A stretch of 64,000 nt of DNA, taken from positions 381,971,460 through 382,035,459 of the forward strand of contig OY856187.1 of NCBI GenBank assembly GCA_963693315.1, in the 5' to 3' direction. The DNA is from Diogma glabrata (taxonomy: Eukaryota > Arthropoda > Insecta > Diptera > Cylindrotomidae). Position numbers and translations under genes: made by a program. Under the pieces are notes generated by a model. That model saw only the letters and a list, made by a program, of their open reading frames with translations. It did not search any database and was not told the origin of the DNA. Shown here in pieces: positions 37,771 through 50,154 of the stretch (positions are counted from its first letter, which is position 1; each line of letters starts with the position of its first letter).

Positions 37771-40235
37771 ATGTTGACAAATGAATTTATTACCATAACT
37801 CATGTTAAAACATGTCTGACACCCATATAGAGAAAAGTATTGTAATAAATTTCGTCCAGAATGGGTTAATTTAATTTAATCATAAATAACCAATACGTTC
37901 CGCCTAAATGTTTTCTACATTCTATGGCAAAGATGAATTAAAAGTTAACTCCCTTTAACAAATACATTTTGCATAAATTAAATTTGAGTTCACTAATACA
38001 AATGCAAGTATGAATGAAAATAGGTGTGGCCTATTCATGATGTACGGACTACGTAGTATTGATTTCTAGTGGATTATAGAAGTTTCGATTTATTTATTTT
38101 TCAATATAAATAAGCAAACAAAATATCAGATAGTCAGTTTTAATTTTGCAATTAAAAGTGTTTTACAAATATTCGAAAATATAAGGAATAATCGGTGGTA
38201 CTTGAGCCTGGGTACTAATAGTAAAAGAATTTGAACTTAGTGGAATAGTAAATACAGATTTTACGATTCCGAGTATTATTGATTCAAATTGTGGAAAAGC
38301 AGTGAAGTTCATCGTACATAAATTGGAGACCCTGGAATTTATTGTAAGGAAAAACGGAAGCTGCTGTAATTTGTTGACAAATAAAGTTTGAGATTCTGTT
38401 AACCAAAGATCCGTCTTTTTACTGTCGTATTTGCTCAATAATCGAAAAGAACCAACGAAGAGTCGTTACAGTATTATAGTGAGATCGCATCTGTGTGATG
38501 ATTAGCACCATAACGAAAGATACACAAAAACCTCTCTGTTTTAAAACCACTGAAAACCATTCTGACTTCATCACCATATATCGAGGTAAGTAAGTTTAGC
38601 TATTTATGTAAAATTGTTACATTGAACTACGTAAAATTGTGACGTTGAACTACGATATTCAATTTAACATAACATAAAATTTCAGTATAATATAAACAAA
38701 CAGTAAAAAATTAATTACTTTCATTAAACCGTTTTAAAACAAATACTTAAAATATTTGCAGATGAAAAATCTTAAAGCGAAAAAGGATTCATTTACTTTC
38801 CAAATAAATTCATTTAAATATTTAAAACGTACTAATGAATTTATCCCAAAAAAAGCTTTTTAGTTAATTTATTACATTTAATATTTATGATGATTTTTCT
38901 TTGAAAGTCTTTTTCCTAAATTATTATTTCAATGAAAAGGGACTGAAACCTCATGATAACGAAGTGTCGAGACTACGGTTTTTTGAAGAAATGCTGTAAC
39001 AGTGCGTTTGACTTCTAGTTAAAGAATTTTAGCTAATAAAATGATTCTAGTGTTTAATTTTTAGTTAGAAATTCATTGCAAAAGTAACGAAAAATAGAAA
39101 TGCACTATCGTTTTTTAAACACAACACAAATCAACACAATACAACACTACACAACACAGCACAGAAAAAAAAAGTTTTATCATTCATTAGGCCATTCAAG
39201 TGTAAAGTACTTTTAGCGTGTTTGTTATTTGGACGGGCAATCGATAGTCATGTCAGAATTTTATTTTGCTTTTGAAACTTTTTTGCTCTTTATAGACTCA
39301 AAACGTATAGAAATACCAAAAATGTATGGTAAGAATTTTCATACTTTTCTCTTAAATCTAAAACTTAGAAAACTGATCATGACGAGGGTAAAGATTTTTT
39401 TTCTCTCTGTAATGCTGTAGGCTGTAGCGTATTAAATAATAAAATGTAGAAATCCTTACATTACGCACTTCTAATCATATTATAAACCACAAACATTTAT
39501 TCGTTTTACAAAACAAGAAAGAAAAACCAAATAGATTTTATTACAAAAACTTTAATCAATAACAACCCAAAAATTTGTAGTTTTTTGTTTCAATAATTCG
39601 AAACGTAAAGAAATTGTATTTGATATCCTGATAACAAAAAAACAACCGAAGTTTTTAGTCTAATGCTAAGTTTAACCAACAATCGTTTATTATCATACAA
39701 AAACCACTTGTTCCACAATTCACCTACCATTAGGAAGTAATTTATATTCAGAACATGCAATTAGTTTTTTTTATTGATTTTTCATCCCTTTTATTTTTTC
39801 TCATTTCCTATAATGAATTAGAACAAGTTCATTAAATATAAAAAAATAAAAAACACATTGAACGAAAAAAGAAAATTGATTTAAGAAAATTATCGGGAAA
39901 ACGTAAAAATAACTAGTTTTATTCTATTTCTCTAGTAACAGTTTTGCTGGGGTTTAAACGTCTTACGCATGAATACCATCAATCATAAAAATATACTAAA
40001 CTAATATTAACCACCTGAACAAAATTAGGGGAGAGAACTTAAGCTGCATAATTGAGAAATATATTACCTGTCATATTAATTTTTCAGTAATTGATTGGAT
40101 GTTCCGGTAGCAAAATATATAAATTTTATTTTCTGCGTTTATTTTACAATTAACAGTATATTAATGATGAGTTGCTTAGTGAACCACTTTATTCTCTCCT
40201 ATTTTTGTTGAAGTTTTCAAAAAAAATTTCGTAAT
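37771..40235. other. AT-rich sequence, no recognised gene
   Basis: No repeat shared with the rest of the window was seen. A 91-codon frame on the minus strand (38163-38438) has no recognisable motif. An A-C-rich patch with CACAACAC words lies at 39118-39165. This is among the few long stretches without visible transposon remains. Confidence 0.4.
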
Positions 40236-40238
40236 ATC

Positions 40239-40400
40239 GTTTCGCTAGCGTAATCGATAGCGTGTCTGCCCAAGGATTCGAGCCGGGCACTGACGAGAGT
40301 AGGTTCGAATCCCATCCGAAACACGTAAAATGTGAATTGAAATTTTTTTCTGAGAAACTTCAAACCATACCTTTGAATTAAAAATATTCCAATTACTTCT
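40239..40400 (+). repeat. tRNA-headed SINE-like repeat, most complete copy
   Basis: The head (40239-40322, 84 nt) begins GTTTCG and ends CGAAAC, which pair like an acceptor stem. CTAGCGTAATCGATAGCGTG resembles an A box and GGTTCGAATCC is a good B box. The anticodon region (TGCCC..GGGCA around a 13-nt loop) does not form a normal 7-nt loop, so it is not a functional tRNA gene. The body continues ACACGTAAAATGTGAATTG, CTGAGAAACTTCAAACC and ACCTTTGAATT, shared with 7020-7105. Confidence 0.7.
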
Positions 40401-41809
40401 TTACTTACTTGAGTTTAATTGATCTCAAAAATCCAAAACAAAACGAAATCTATTCACAGTTGCATATATGCTTCAAACCCCATTTCTTAAGTTTTTTTCA
40501 TATAAAGTTTTGATTTTTTCTAAGAACTGTGTACATCATGTTTTACGACCAAACAATCAAAAATAGCCACAACTAGCAAATAAACAAAAATTAAAGCAAT
40601 TTTTTGTAGTTTGATCGAAGAAAAAAGGGTATAGTAAGACCCATAGTAGGCTCCTAAAATACTCGCTTAATTTGAGTGATTATTGTTGTCAAAGGGATAA
40701 AATAATTAAGTATTGTCAGTTATAATAATTTAAATACTGAATGATGTAGGTTATATTAATATGAAACAAGTTTCATTTAAGAGCTTAAATGTTTATCAAA
40801 TTTTAAAAAACTAATACATTTTTACTGGTGAAAATAAACTTCAAAAATTATTGTGCAAGATATAAACTTTTTTTAAAAAATTTATTTAATTTTAAAATTA
40901 CATTAATGAAGGCTACAACAGTTAAAAAACACAATATACCTTAACTTAACTCAGACATTAATTTATTTCATGATTGATGGCGAAACTCAATAACGGTTGA
41001 GCGTGAGGCAAACACATTCACCCGTTTAAAAGTTCTATTGTTAAACAATGATATTATTAAATTGACAACAATACTCGTAGTAATAGTGGAAAATGGAATA
41101 GAAAACCAACTGAAAGTTTGCAGAGAAGTGAAAAGGATTGATTTATCGAATAGGAACTTACCCAGTCTGAGAGTTTCTGATGTTGTAACGACTAAATAAA
41201 AAGATTCAGAGAGGTTGGGAATGTATATTTCTGGTGCTAAAGAAGAAATCACAAGTTAATAAACCAATTTTGAAAAACATAATTGGATGAGACATATATT
41301 GAAACTATCCAAAATAACAACAAGTTGTATGTTTAGTGTCTTCAAGAATAAAACACCAGGTGTTGTTGAAGAAAAAAATTTACTATCGTATAAAAAATAA
41401 CATTTCCTGCGCGAGATGAAAACAGTTTACGTTCGTGAAACTGTTCCACTCGACGCAAACGCCTCTTGTAAACAAATTTTTATTCATGTTAAAGCAATGT
41501 ACTATTTTATACAAAAATTTTTTAGTGTTTAATTTGAGAACAGAATGGTGCGAAAGATTTATAGAAATTCAAATTCAAAATAACTTTGAAAAAGAGAACG
41601 GCACAATGCAAAAGAACGGCTGAACCAATATCAACGGTTTAATATGCATTGGAAAAGTAAAAGCTGGCCTATTAAGAAATAAAGTTTTTGAAAATGGTGC
41701 TTGACCCGTATTACAAGCATATTTTTTGTTATCAGAGTTTATCAAACTGTCTGTCTCTGTAAATTTTTTCAAAATTTTCTATCAATTAAGCTCGAAATCC
41801 AATGATCAA
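40401..41809. other. AT-rich sequence, no recognised gene
   Basis: A 94-codon minus-strand frame (40968-41252) with a hydrophobic centre is present but matches no family I know. No repeats were recognised. Confidence 0.35.
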
Positions 41810-42215
41810 CTTTTTGTGTCACTTTTCGGACAATAATTCAAAAACTGTGGATTGCAAAATTCTAAAAAAAATGGCAATGTTACTAAAATCAAGTGCTCTT
41901 TCAAATGACACACCCCACTTGACCTGGTTTTAAATGATGTTTTTACCCCTTAACATTCCCACCCCTTTAATAAATATAGTTATGAGTATCTGACACTTTT
42001 CTATATTTTTCATTAAAAACCTACTCATTTTTCTATCATTCCAAATATATTTCAAGATTTTCGATGAAGTTTGATCGGAGTTAATTGGGACAATAAAACA
42101 TAGAGAAAACGTCATTTTTCAAAATTATACAAGAAATGGTGAGGTGTAAAATTCCAAAATACATTTTTAAGGAATACTGAAATGAAGCCGTTTCATATGA
42201 TACCCTACTCGTCTC
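41810..42215 (-). repeat. dispersed repeat S, copy 2
   Basis: Inverse match to 56270-56700: TTCAAAAACTGTGGATTGCA, the AATGACACACCCCACTTGAC region and the end GGTGAGGTGTAAAATTCC ... ATATGATACCCTACT. About 1.5 subrepeats. Confidence 0.7.
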
Positions 42216-42414
42216 GATAAAAAAATGTATGTTCTCAAAAGTTTTACATCGTGCCTCTGTAAAACAAACGAACACAACTTTATTTATTTTTTAATCCGCC
42301 ATCTTGTGTGGATAGGTTAGTTAGTTTTATAAGCACCTCAAATTTTAAGTTCATCGGAATTATGGTTCACAAGATAATCGAAATAATGCGAAAAACACGT
42401 TGTACTCATACCAA

Positions 42415-42445
42415 TAGTGTTCCGTATAAAAAACGGAACCCTTAA
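42415..42445. repeat. short hairpin GTTCCGT..ACGGAAC
   Basis: GTTCCGTATAAAAAACGGAAC followed by CCTTAAA: a 7-bp stem with a short A-rich loop. Similar AGGGTTCCGT hairpins are frequent at ends of mobile elements in insects. It abuts the solitary foldback arm. Confidence 0.5.
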
Positions 42446-42446
42446 A

Positions 42447-42542
42447 ATAAATATGATATTCGTGTTCAGCAGGTCAAAATCCACAAGAAAAGTTGGGTTT
42501 TAGTCAGAGAGATAAAAAAAGATCAAAATTTGTAAACTAGTG
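42447..42542. repeat. solitary arm of the foldback family
   Basis: Matches the right arm of 34668-36767: ATATGATATTCGTGTTCAG, AAGAAAAGTTGGGTTTTA and the terminus TTTGTAAACTAGTG, followed by TAA. Only one arm is present, so it is a deleted or recombined copy. Confidence 0.75.
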
Positions 42543-42823
42543 TAATTAGAGCACTTAGTATTGCAATATTGAATTCGGGTTAGCTACGTATTCCAGTATT
42601 GCACATCATAAAGCAGATAGTGCTAAAATTTACAATTACAAAGTTAGACATTTCCAGAACGATGATAAAATAAAAAATTTGAACCCTACCATTTCCGATT
42701 TTTTGGAACTTTATTAATCGTTAGTATAATAAAAAAAAATTAATATGTGTTTTATTGAAGTGAAACTTCTAATGCGACTTCCAAAAAATAATCAAAAAGG
42801 TTGCGTTAAACGTTTGGACATTC

Positions 42824-43072
42824 TTCTATCAGGAGTCTTCTATCAAAAAAAATTCATCATTTGCAGCTTATTTTGATGGAAGACTCCTGATAGAAGACTC
42901 ATTTTCTTTTCCTATTCAGATTTTTTATTTTTATTTTATTTTATTTTATTTTATTTTTTTTATTTATTTTTATTTTATTTTTATTTTTTTGATAGAAGAC
43001 TCTTGGTAGAAGACTCATTTTCTTTTTTTATTCATATTTTGATGATTGTTGTTTTGGTGAAATAGAATGGTA
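42824..43072 (+). repeat. dispersed repeat G, copy 1 left part, with 25-bp inverted repeat
   Basis: Shared with 51863-52080: TTGCAGCTTATTTTGAT, GAAGACTC repeats, a (TTTTA)n tract, and GATGATTGTTGTTTTGGTGA. Arms 42824-42848 and 42871-42895 are inverted (24 of 25 matching). The copy continues at 44288-44485 after a 1.2-kb insertion. Confidence 0.75.
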
Positions 43073-43076
43073 GATT

Positions 43077-43179
43077 GTATTACTAGGTAGTACGAATGCG
43101 TTTTCCAAACAAGAGTTAGCTCCCTGCGGTCGTGCGGCAAATAACTCGCGTTTGGAAAACGCATTCGCACTAGTAATAC
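43077..43179. repeat. 103-bp GC-rich palindrome
   Basis: Nested inverted arms: GTATTACTAG (43077) with CTAGTAATAC, an 18-bp perfect arm CGAATGCGTTTTCCAAAC (43093-43110) with 43150-43167, and GAGTTA/TAACTC near the centre. The loop is GC-rich (CTCCCTGCGGTCGTGCGGC). Confidence 0.85.
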
Positions 43180-43467
43180 ACACTATTTTTGTAACAAGTG
43201 CGTAAAATTTATAAATATTTATTTAATTGTTCATATAATCATTTATTTAACAAAGTTATAAACAAATTTAAGCTTTTTAAATAATTAAAGTGCGCCATCT
43301 ACGTTGTATTAGTTGTAAATTATACTAGCTCGAAAATACAAACATAAGAATCCAACTAAAACAACACATAGTAATCCAATAAGAGCTGTCAAAATTGTAA
43401 ACTTTGAAAACCTAAACAAATTGTGTTTTCTTGCAATTCAAATGATGCAATATTTTTTTTTTTTTTT

Positions 43468-43578
43468 TTAATAAAATGTGTTGTGTAGTAGGAATTACAA
43501 TATGTGTCACAATAACACATAAAAACCTTATAAGACCAAGGTCCCACAACAACATACGTTCAAAGGTGTTGATGGACG
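43468..43578 (-). repeat. dispersed repeat A, copy 4
   Basis: Minus-strand match to 24059-24165 (ACATAAAAACCTTATAAGAC, GGTCCCACAACAACATACGT, AGGTGTTGATGGACG). Confidence 0.7.
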
Positions 43579-43867
43579 TAAATCTTTCTTTTTTTGTATT
43601 TTTATATTTTTTGTTAAAGAATGGATAACTAAACAAAAAATCCTATCACTGACAAAATATGACATAGGCCAATATTTTATGATAGAATAGAGAAAATAAA
43701 AGTAAATTAAAAAGTAAATAGCAAATTGTTACAAAAATTTGCTGAAACAAAACAAAAATGCAGTGCCAATAATCCAGGCGGTTGCATATTCCTTGATCCT
43801 GTGACGCACTCTTTTTCTTAAAGATTAAAGCCCACACATAATTATATGAAGGCTCATATTTTTAACG

Positions 43868-44043
43868 AAGCAATAGCGTCTCATCATCAAGGATTATTTC
43901 ACAGCTAAGATTGAGGGTGCTACCGTTGACTGAATACAGTTCGCCACCACCCCTGAGATGTCACCTTGGCTAGTGACATCTCACTGCTATTGCCAGTGGT
44001 GTGTGATATCTCACGTCAACTCGTATGTCAATAGCAGGGACTG
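43868..44043 (+). repeat. dispersed repeat B with two hairpins, copy 2
   Basis: Hairpin 1: GAGATGTCAC (43955-43964) with GTGACATCTC (43973-43982), perfect, 8-nt loop. Hairpin 2: CTGCTATTG (43984-43992) with CAATAGCAG (44029-44037). Copy 1 at 24172-24322 retains hairpin 2 but lacks the segment with hairpin 1. Confidence 0.75.
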
Positions 44044-44287
44044 GAGTTGTTTAAGTTGTTTTTACTATATGGTAAGTTATTTAAATTATTATTTTGATAT
44101 TTTAGTGCTATAAAAATATTATATATAGATAGATATATGGATAGATTCAACTACAAATCTCACATGCAGGCGGCGTTACGGTCCAGGCTTACAAAATATT
44201 TTGTGGTCATATGTGCGGAAAAGTAGTTTTTTCTTTTATTCTATTCTAGTATAAAATTGAATATTTTTTACGCATGTGTTACAAAAA

Positions 44288-44485
44288 TTATTTACAGTTC
44301 AATTTAGGTTTATGGTTGTTTGTTGTAGTGTCTATGCAAATGATTAATGTAAGATTTTTGTTTTAATCATTTGTGTATATATTTATAAGGTAACTCGTTG
44401 ACCGTGTTTTTTTTAAAATAATTTAAATTAATGACTTTTAAAAGAATGTAATATGTTTTTATTTCCACATTACGAAGTTTAACTT
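44288..44485 (+). repeat. dispersed repeat G, copy 1 right part
   Basis: Near-identical to 52090-52278 (TTTAGGTTTATGGTTGTTTG, GTGTCTATGCAAATGATT, TATTTCCACATTACGAAGTT). Confidence 0.8.
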
Positions 44486-44638
44486 CTACCGCGCGGAGGG
44501 AGTCCACGCACAACCTTTTTTTATTTTTTCACTAATTTTGACACAGGGTGGCTTGAAATTTCTTAAGAAATTTAGTGACAATCGAAAATTCAAGTTAAAT
44601 TCTGTGCGAAAGGATTATTCGTTTTGAGTAATTTTTTT

Positions 44639-45474
44639 GTAAGGTACTTAGTGAGACTTTAGCTGCATTTCATGAAACCGTATAATCCGGATCCGCATAA
44701 ATTTTACATGCAAATTGAGATCCAACTTTGTTTTTGGATCACAAATCATGATCTAAATATTAGTTCAAGTTTGCAAATGTAGGTGAAAAAATATTTTGTA
44801 TTGCGTAATTGGTATAATAAGGAAACCGAACGCATTCAAAACGAATATAAATAAATATTATAAATAAAAAACAAATAAATTTAATTTAAAAAGTTTATTC
44901 ACACAAAATTAATTGAGATGTTCACCAAAATTGTTTGAAAAATTGAATTTAAAGAAATGAAAAACAAAATTAATGACATATAAAAAAAGTGAATATCATT
45001 TTGAGTAGTCCAAAAATTAATATTTCAATGTAATTTTGAGTAGTACTTTTAGGCAATTATTATACCAACCGGACTCACCCATTATTATATTTTTGTGTCG
45101 TTTCATGAAACATGACCTGATTTGGATCAGGTCATGCGTCAAGAAATGCAGCTATTATTAAAAATATTATACTGACAAAAAATTTATATTTTTAGATAAT
45201 TTTTTTTTAATTTTAATTCTTCAAACATGGCGATTTTAAAACGTTACCTTTTGTTTCTTTCATTTTTTACATTTTCAAGATTTATTATTTACTCAAACAT
45301 ACTAAAATTACAGACAAGCGTTATTTTTGTTTTTGAGAAAAAGGCATTTCATTATATTATTGGTTTGTTTTTCGCCATATTTGAAGAAAATTAATATTAA
45401 AAAATGTCATCTAAGACTATATAATGTTTTTTTGTCAGTGTAATATTTTTATAAAGTCTCACTAAGTCCTTTAC
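44639..45474. mobile_element. MITE with GTAAGGTACTTAGTGAGAC termini, interrupted by another MITE
   Basis: Left end GTAAGGTACTTAGTGAGACT; right end, inverted, GTCTCACTAAGTCCTTTAC. The inverted similarity continues past the inner insertion: TTAAAAATATTATACTGACA at 45158 against the inverse of TGTCAGTGTAATATTTTTAT near 45434-45453. Without the inner element it is about 340 bp. Non-coding. Confidence 0.72.
44661..45153. mobile_element. inner MITE with AGCTGCATTTC inverted termini
   Basis: AGCTGCATTTC (44661-44671) and GAAATGCAGCT (45143-45153) are perfect inverted ends. Near the right end CATGACCTGAT (45111-45121) and ATCAGGTCATG (45126-45136) form a perfect 11-bp hairpin with a 4-nt loop. The interior is AT-rich and non-coding. 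It sits in the left inverted repeat of the outer MITE, so it is younger. Confidence 0.75.
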
Positions 45475-45784
45475 TAACGTTATAGTTATTTATTTATCTA
45501 GAACGAAAAGTGAAACTTTAAAGTACGAGCTAGTTGTTTACGGCCAAGGCGTCTAGCCGAGGCCGAAATTACTAGTAGTCCGGTCAATAAAGCAGGGAAA
45601 TAAAATAGTTTCTTATAGGAAGGTGAATCAAAAAAATTTTTTTTGCATTAGCTTCTATGAGTCTCCTAGGTCATTCGTGACTAGCAAGCGAAGTGACTAG
45701 CCTCTCCCAACACCCCCAAAACTCAAAATTAACCCCTTTTCACCCTCCATTTTTAAAACGATTGCAAAATATAGTAAAAGTAAA
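45475..45784. other. unassigned sequence
   Basis: Contains GTGACTAGC twice (about 45680-45705) and a CGGCC/GGCCG inverted word near 45541-45567. No gene seen. Confidence 0.35.
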
Positions 45785-46025
45785 AATTAAGGACTGAAAA
45801 TGCTCCTCAGCAGGTTTTAGGGGTCGCTGATCACGAATCTGCCATTAGTTTTCCGATAAATCTACATGAGGAGCGGGTTAAAATTAAAATTTGGGTAGTT
45901 TTCCGGCTTTTTACTGTTAGGTAGATTTCATATACAAATCTACCTATTGCAATGGGCTTCATCTCGGAATTTCGGAAAAATTTTGATGCCAAACGACTAT
46001 ATGTGATAAGCGGAGATGGAAAAAC
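45785..46025 (+). repeat. inverted-repeat arm plus dispersed repeat H with hairpin
   Basis: 45785-45915 is the inverse of 48925-49063 (AAATTAAGGACTGAAAATGC, GGGGTCGCTGATCA, TCTGCCATTAGTTTTCCGAT). It passes into repeat H: hairpin TAGGTAGATTT (45918-45928) / AAATCTACCTA (45936-45946), then the stretch shared with 7370-7456. Confidence 0.75.
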
Positions 46026-46034
46026 AAAAAAAAA

Positions 46035-47289
<1,255 letters not shown>

Positions 47290-47530
47290 ACCTGCCGCTG
47301 GGATTTTTTTTTGGCGTTGTCGAATTGAGCTCGAACCTGAAGTTGAATAATGATGTTTCTAATGTAAAGAAATAAAAATCCAGGAAAATTTCGGAAAACT
47401 GTGAAAAATCTGGCATAGGAGAATTTCAAATTTCGGCGAAATGAGCATGATGCATGTCATTATATAGGTTTTTCAGGTCGCTGATCATCTGTCATTAGTT
47501 TTTCGGAAAACCCACATGGGAATTCGCCAC
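47290..47530 (-). repeat. inverted-repeat arm left of the RTE-like RT fragment
   Basis: The inverse of 48725-48925: AAATTTCGGCGAAATGAGCA, TTGAATAATGATGTTTCTAA, GTTGTCGAATTGAGCTCGAA. It ends with the CACATGGGAA segment where the RT fragment begins. Confidence 0.75.
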
Positions 47531-47534
47531 TGTA

Positions 47535-48645
47535 GCTACTCTTCGTGGACTTCGAGCGGGCGTTTGACACAATCAACAGAACTGCTATCTGGAAATCACT
47601 TTGTGAAATGGGCATCTTCAATCAGATAATTGATCTAATCAAGGAAATGTATCGGAATGCTGGGAACAAAATTCAATACAAAGGACAGCAAAGTGATAAG
47701 TACTTTAACAACCGGGGAGTAAGGCAAGGATGTGTGTTATCACCGCTACTATTCCTCATAGTACTAGATAGTGTCATGCGAAAGCTCGAGAACAAAAGTC
47801 CAAATGGCATCCAATGGGGACCATTAAGACGGCTCAATGATTTAGACTACGCAGACGATACCTGCCTGCTTACACACAGACATGCCGACATGCAGCAGAA
47901 AATACAGAAGCTAATAATCCTTGCACATGAAGTTGGTCTCAAAATCAACATCACCAAAACAAAGCTAATGAGAGTTGAGACTGAACACCAACGTGAGTAC
48001 ACCAATCAACATAAATAATACACAAGTCGACGATGTCGACAAATTCGTATATCTTGGTTGTACCGTAGCGAACACAGGCGAAACAGAAGTAGACATCAGT
48101 CAACGCATCAACAAAGCAAGAAACACATTTAACTTGCTTCACAAGATTTGGAATGCGTCCGTCCTGTCAAGAAAAACAAAGCTACCGATGTTCAACGCAT
48201 GTGTTAAGTCTATACTGCTGTATGGATGTGAAACAAGGAAACAAACACAGAAGATCACAAATACACTTCAGGTGTTTGTCAACAAATGCCTAAGAAAATT
48301 AATCAAATGCTTTTGGCCAAACACCATCAGTAATGAAGAACTTCTGCGGCAAACTGAGCAAATAGACATTGAGACCGATATAAGAAAGTGAAAGTGGAGA
48401 TGGATAGGACATACACTGAGAAAGCCAGCAGAAGACATAACAAAGATGTCTCTGGAGTGGAACCCGCAAGTATAAAGAAGAGTAGGAAGACCAGCAATGA
48501 CCTGGAAGAAAACGGTGCTAGCCGAAGCAGAACATATCGGAAAGACATGGAGAGAACTGAAAGCAATTGCCCCCAATAGATTTAGATGGTCCAGCCTAGT
48601 AGACGCCCTGTGCTCCTAAAATGGAGATAAAGGAAGCAAAAAAAA
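47535..48645 (+). pseudogene. RTE/CR1-like reverse transcriptase fragment (5'-truncated)
   Basis: Begins LFVDFERAFDTINRTAIW near 47545 (RT motif A; the D is present), GVRQGCVLSPLLFLIVLDSV (near 47720) and the catalytic LDYADDTCLL (YADD at 47848-47859), then KINITKTKLMR. A one-base shift near 47985 moves to a second frame with DKFVYLGCTVANTGE, LLYGCETRKQTQK and FVNKCLRKLIKC, then KWRWIGHTLRKPAED near 48391 and WSSLVDALCS near 48590. An A-rich tail near 48640-48650 suggests the 3' end. The C-terminal WIGHTLRK..GRP..TW region is typical of a widespread RTE-like group; clade is tentative. No endonuclease domain, so 5'-truncated on insertion. Confidence 0.82.
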
Positions 48646-48724
48646 AATTATCAGTAAAGACAAAAAAATTAAATAAATATGTGAATAAACAAAAGTTTCT
48701 GATTTTCCACTTTTTAAGTTGAAT

Positions 48725-49063
48725 TTTTGAGAAATTGATAGCAGATTCATGATCAGCGACCAGAAAAACCTATATAATAGCCTGCATCATGCTCATTTCG
48801 CCGAAATTTGAAATTTTCCTATACCAGATTTTTCACAGTCTTCCGAAATTTTCCTGGATTGTTACTTCTTTACATTAGAAACATCATTATTCAACTTCAG
48901 GTTCGAGCTCAATTCGACAACGCTAAAAGAACAGTAAAAAGTCGGAAAACTAACCAAATTTTCCGATTTCCCGCTCCCCATGTGGATTTATCGGAAAACT
49001 AATGGCAGATTCATGATCAGCGACCCCTATAACCTGCTGAGGAGCATTTTCAGTCCTTAATTT
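48725..49063 (+). repeat. inverted-repeat arms right of the RTE-like RT fragment
   Basis: 48725-48925 inverts 47290-47500, and 48925-49063 inverts 45785-45915. The word ATTCATGATCAGCGACC occurs twice here (about 48747 and 49010). The RT fragment thus lies inside an older inverted-repeat structure. Confidence 0.75.
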
Positions 49064-49064
49064 A

Positions 49065-50150
49065 AAATTCGTTAACGAACGAATGCTGTGTGCTCCCAAC
49101 AAACATTGAAAAAATGGTGACACAGTAAACAGGTGTTCGGGAGGACCCCCACCACTTATTCTAATACTGTCCAAAAACTAAAAAGTTCTTTGTTATTTAA
49201 GTCTCCATCTGTTTTCAAAGTTTCATTAAAATAAATTAATGCATGAAGTCTGTATGCTCACAACAAAGTTTAAAAACAAAGTGTGAAAAGTCAGCATTTG
49301 TATGGTAGACCCCCCGCCACACTGATCAATGTGTCTTAAAAGATGATAACTATCTTCTAACACTAATTCAAACCTTTTCCATAAGTTTCATTATAATCAC
49401 TTCACTATTGTAGGCTGTAGTGTATATAAAGACACTGAAAAAACTTCAAAAAAGTATAAAAAAATTTTTTTTTACCGGAAGTGAAAAACCGGAACTTGGG
49501 ATGCAAAACTATTGTGAACCGTACTAAATACTTATGTACCAAGTTTCATTCAATTCGATTATCAGGTACAGACGTTATAGACCTTTAAAAAAAACAGATG
49601 CTCCAGGAACCCCAAACCATTTTGTTCACTATCGCTCAAAAACTAATCAATTCTTTGCCATAAATGTTTGCATCTTTTTCAAAGTGTCATCAAAATTCAT
49701 TCACGAACGAATGTTTTTTGCTTCCAACAAACATAAACAACATTGTGGAAAAAACCACCTGTTGTATGGGGGACCCCCCAAACCCTTTATCCAATGTACT
49801 CCAAAAGCTGACAAAATCTTTCTCGTGTTACTTGAAAGCTTTTACCAACTTTTCAAGAAAATCGATCGGCAATTGTAGGATACAGTAGGGATAAACACCT
49901 GGAAAAAAACTTTTTAACCTGAAGTGACAAACCGGAAGTTGGTATGCAGAAATATTGAAAACTGTACTATACACGTGTACTATAAACTGAGTTTCAGTAA
50001 GATTGTAGTCCGGGATTAGAAGTTATTCAAGATTTAAACTTAGAGATTCGGGAGACCCCCGCCATTTTGTCCAAATTTGAAATGAATCCAGATCTTCCAT
50101 TTTTAAGTGAACCTGTATCATTTTCCAAAGTTTCATCAAGATCCTATGCA
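49065..50150 (-). repeat. complex satellite, inverted block (~1.7 units)
   Basis: Reverse-orientation copies of the units at 58090-61330: GAATGCTGTGTGCTCCCAAC, AGGTGTTCGGGAGGACCCCC, ACCGGAAGTTGG-type words. It ends at 50150 with the sequence CATCAAGATCCTATGCAGAA, the exact counterpart of the left start of the 58-kb array. Short open frames here are by-products of the repeat. Confidence 0.85.
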
Positions 50151-50154
50151 GAAA

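Larger units (their letters stand above)
43073..44287. mobile_element. 1.2-kb insertion within repeat G (composite of small repeats)
   Basis: Absent from the second copy of repeat G, where GAAATAGAA joins directly to AATTATTTACAG at 52072-52090. The insertion holds the palindrome 43077-43179, repeat A (43468-43578) and repeat B (43868-44043), and no coding region. Its ends do not show clear inverted repeats, so it may be more than one event. Confidence 0.6.

Noticed and set aside
38515..38592. Possible internal exon between an AG and GAGGTAAGT
   Set aside because: About 25 codons, weak polypyrimidine tract and no supporting flanking exons; cannot be told from chance.
40239..40322. Possible tRNA gene
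   Set aside because: A- and B-box-like segments and acceptor pairing are present, but the anticodon loop would be 13 nt and the D stem is weak. Related copies and a shared 3' body show it is a SINE-like repeat.
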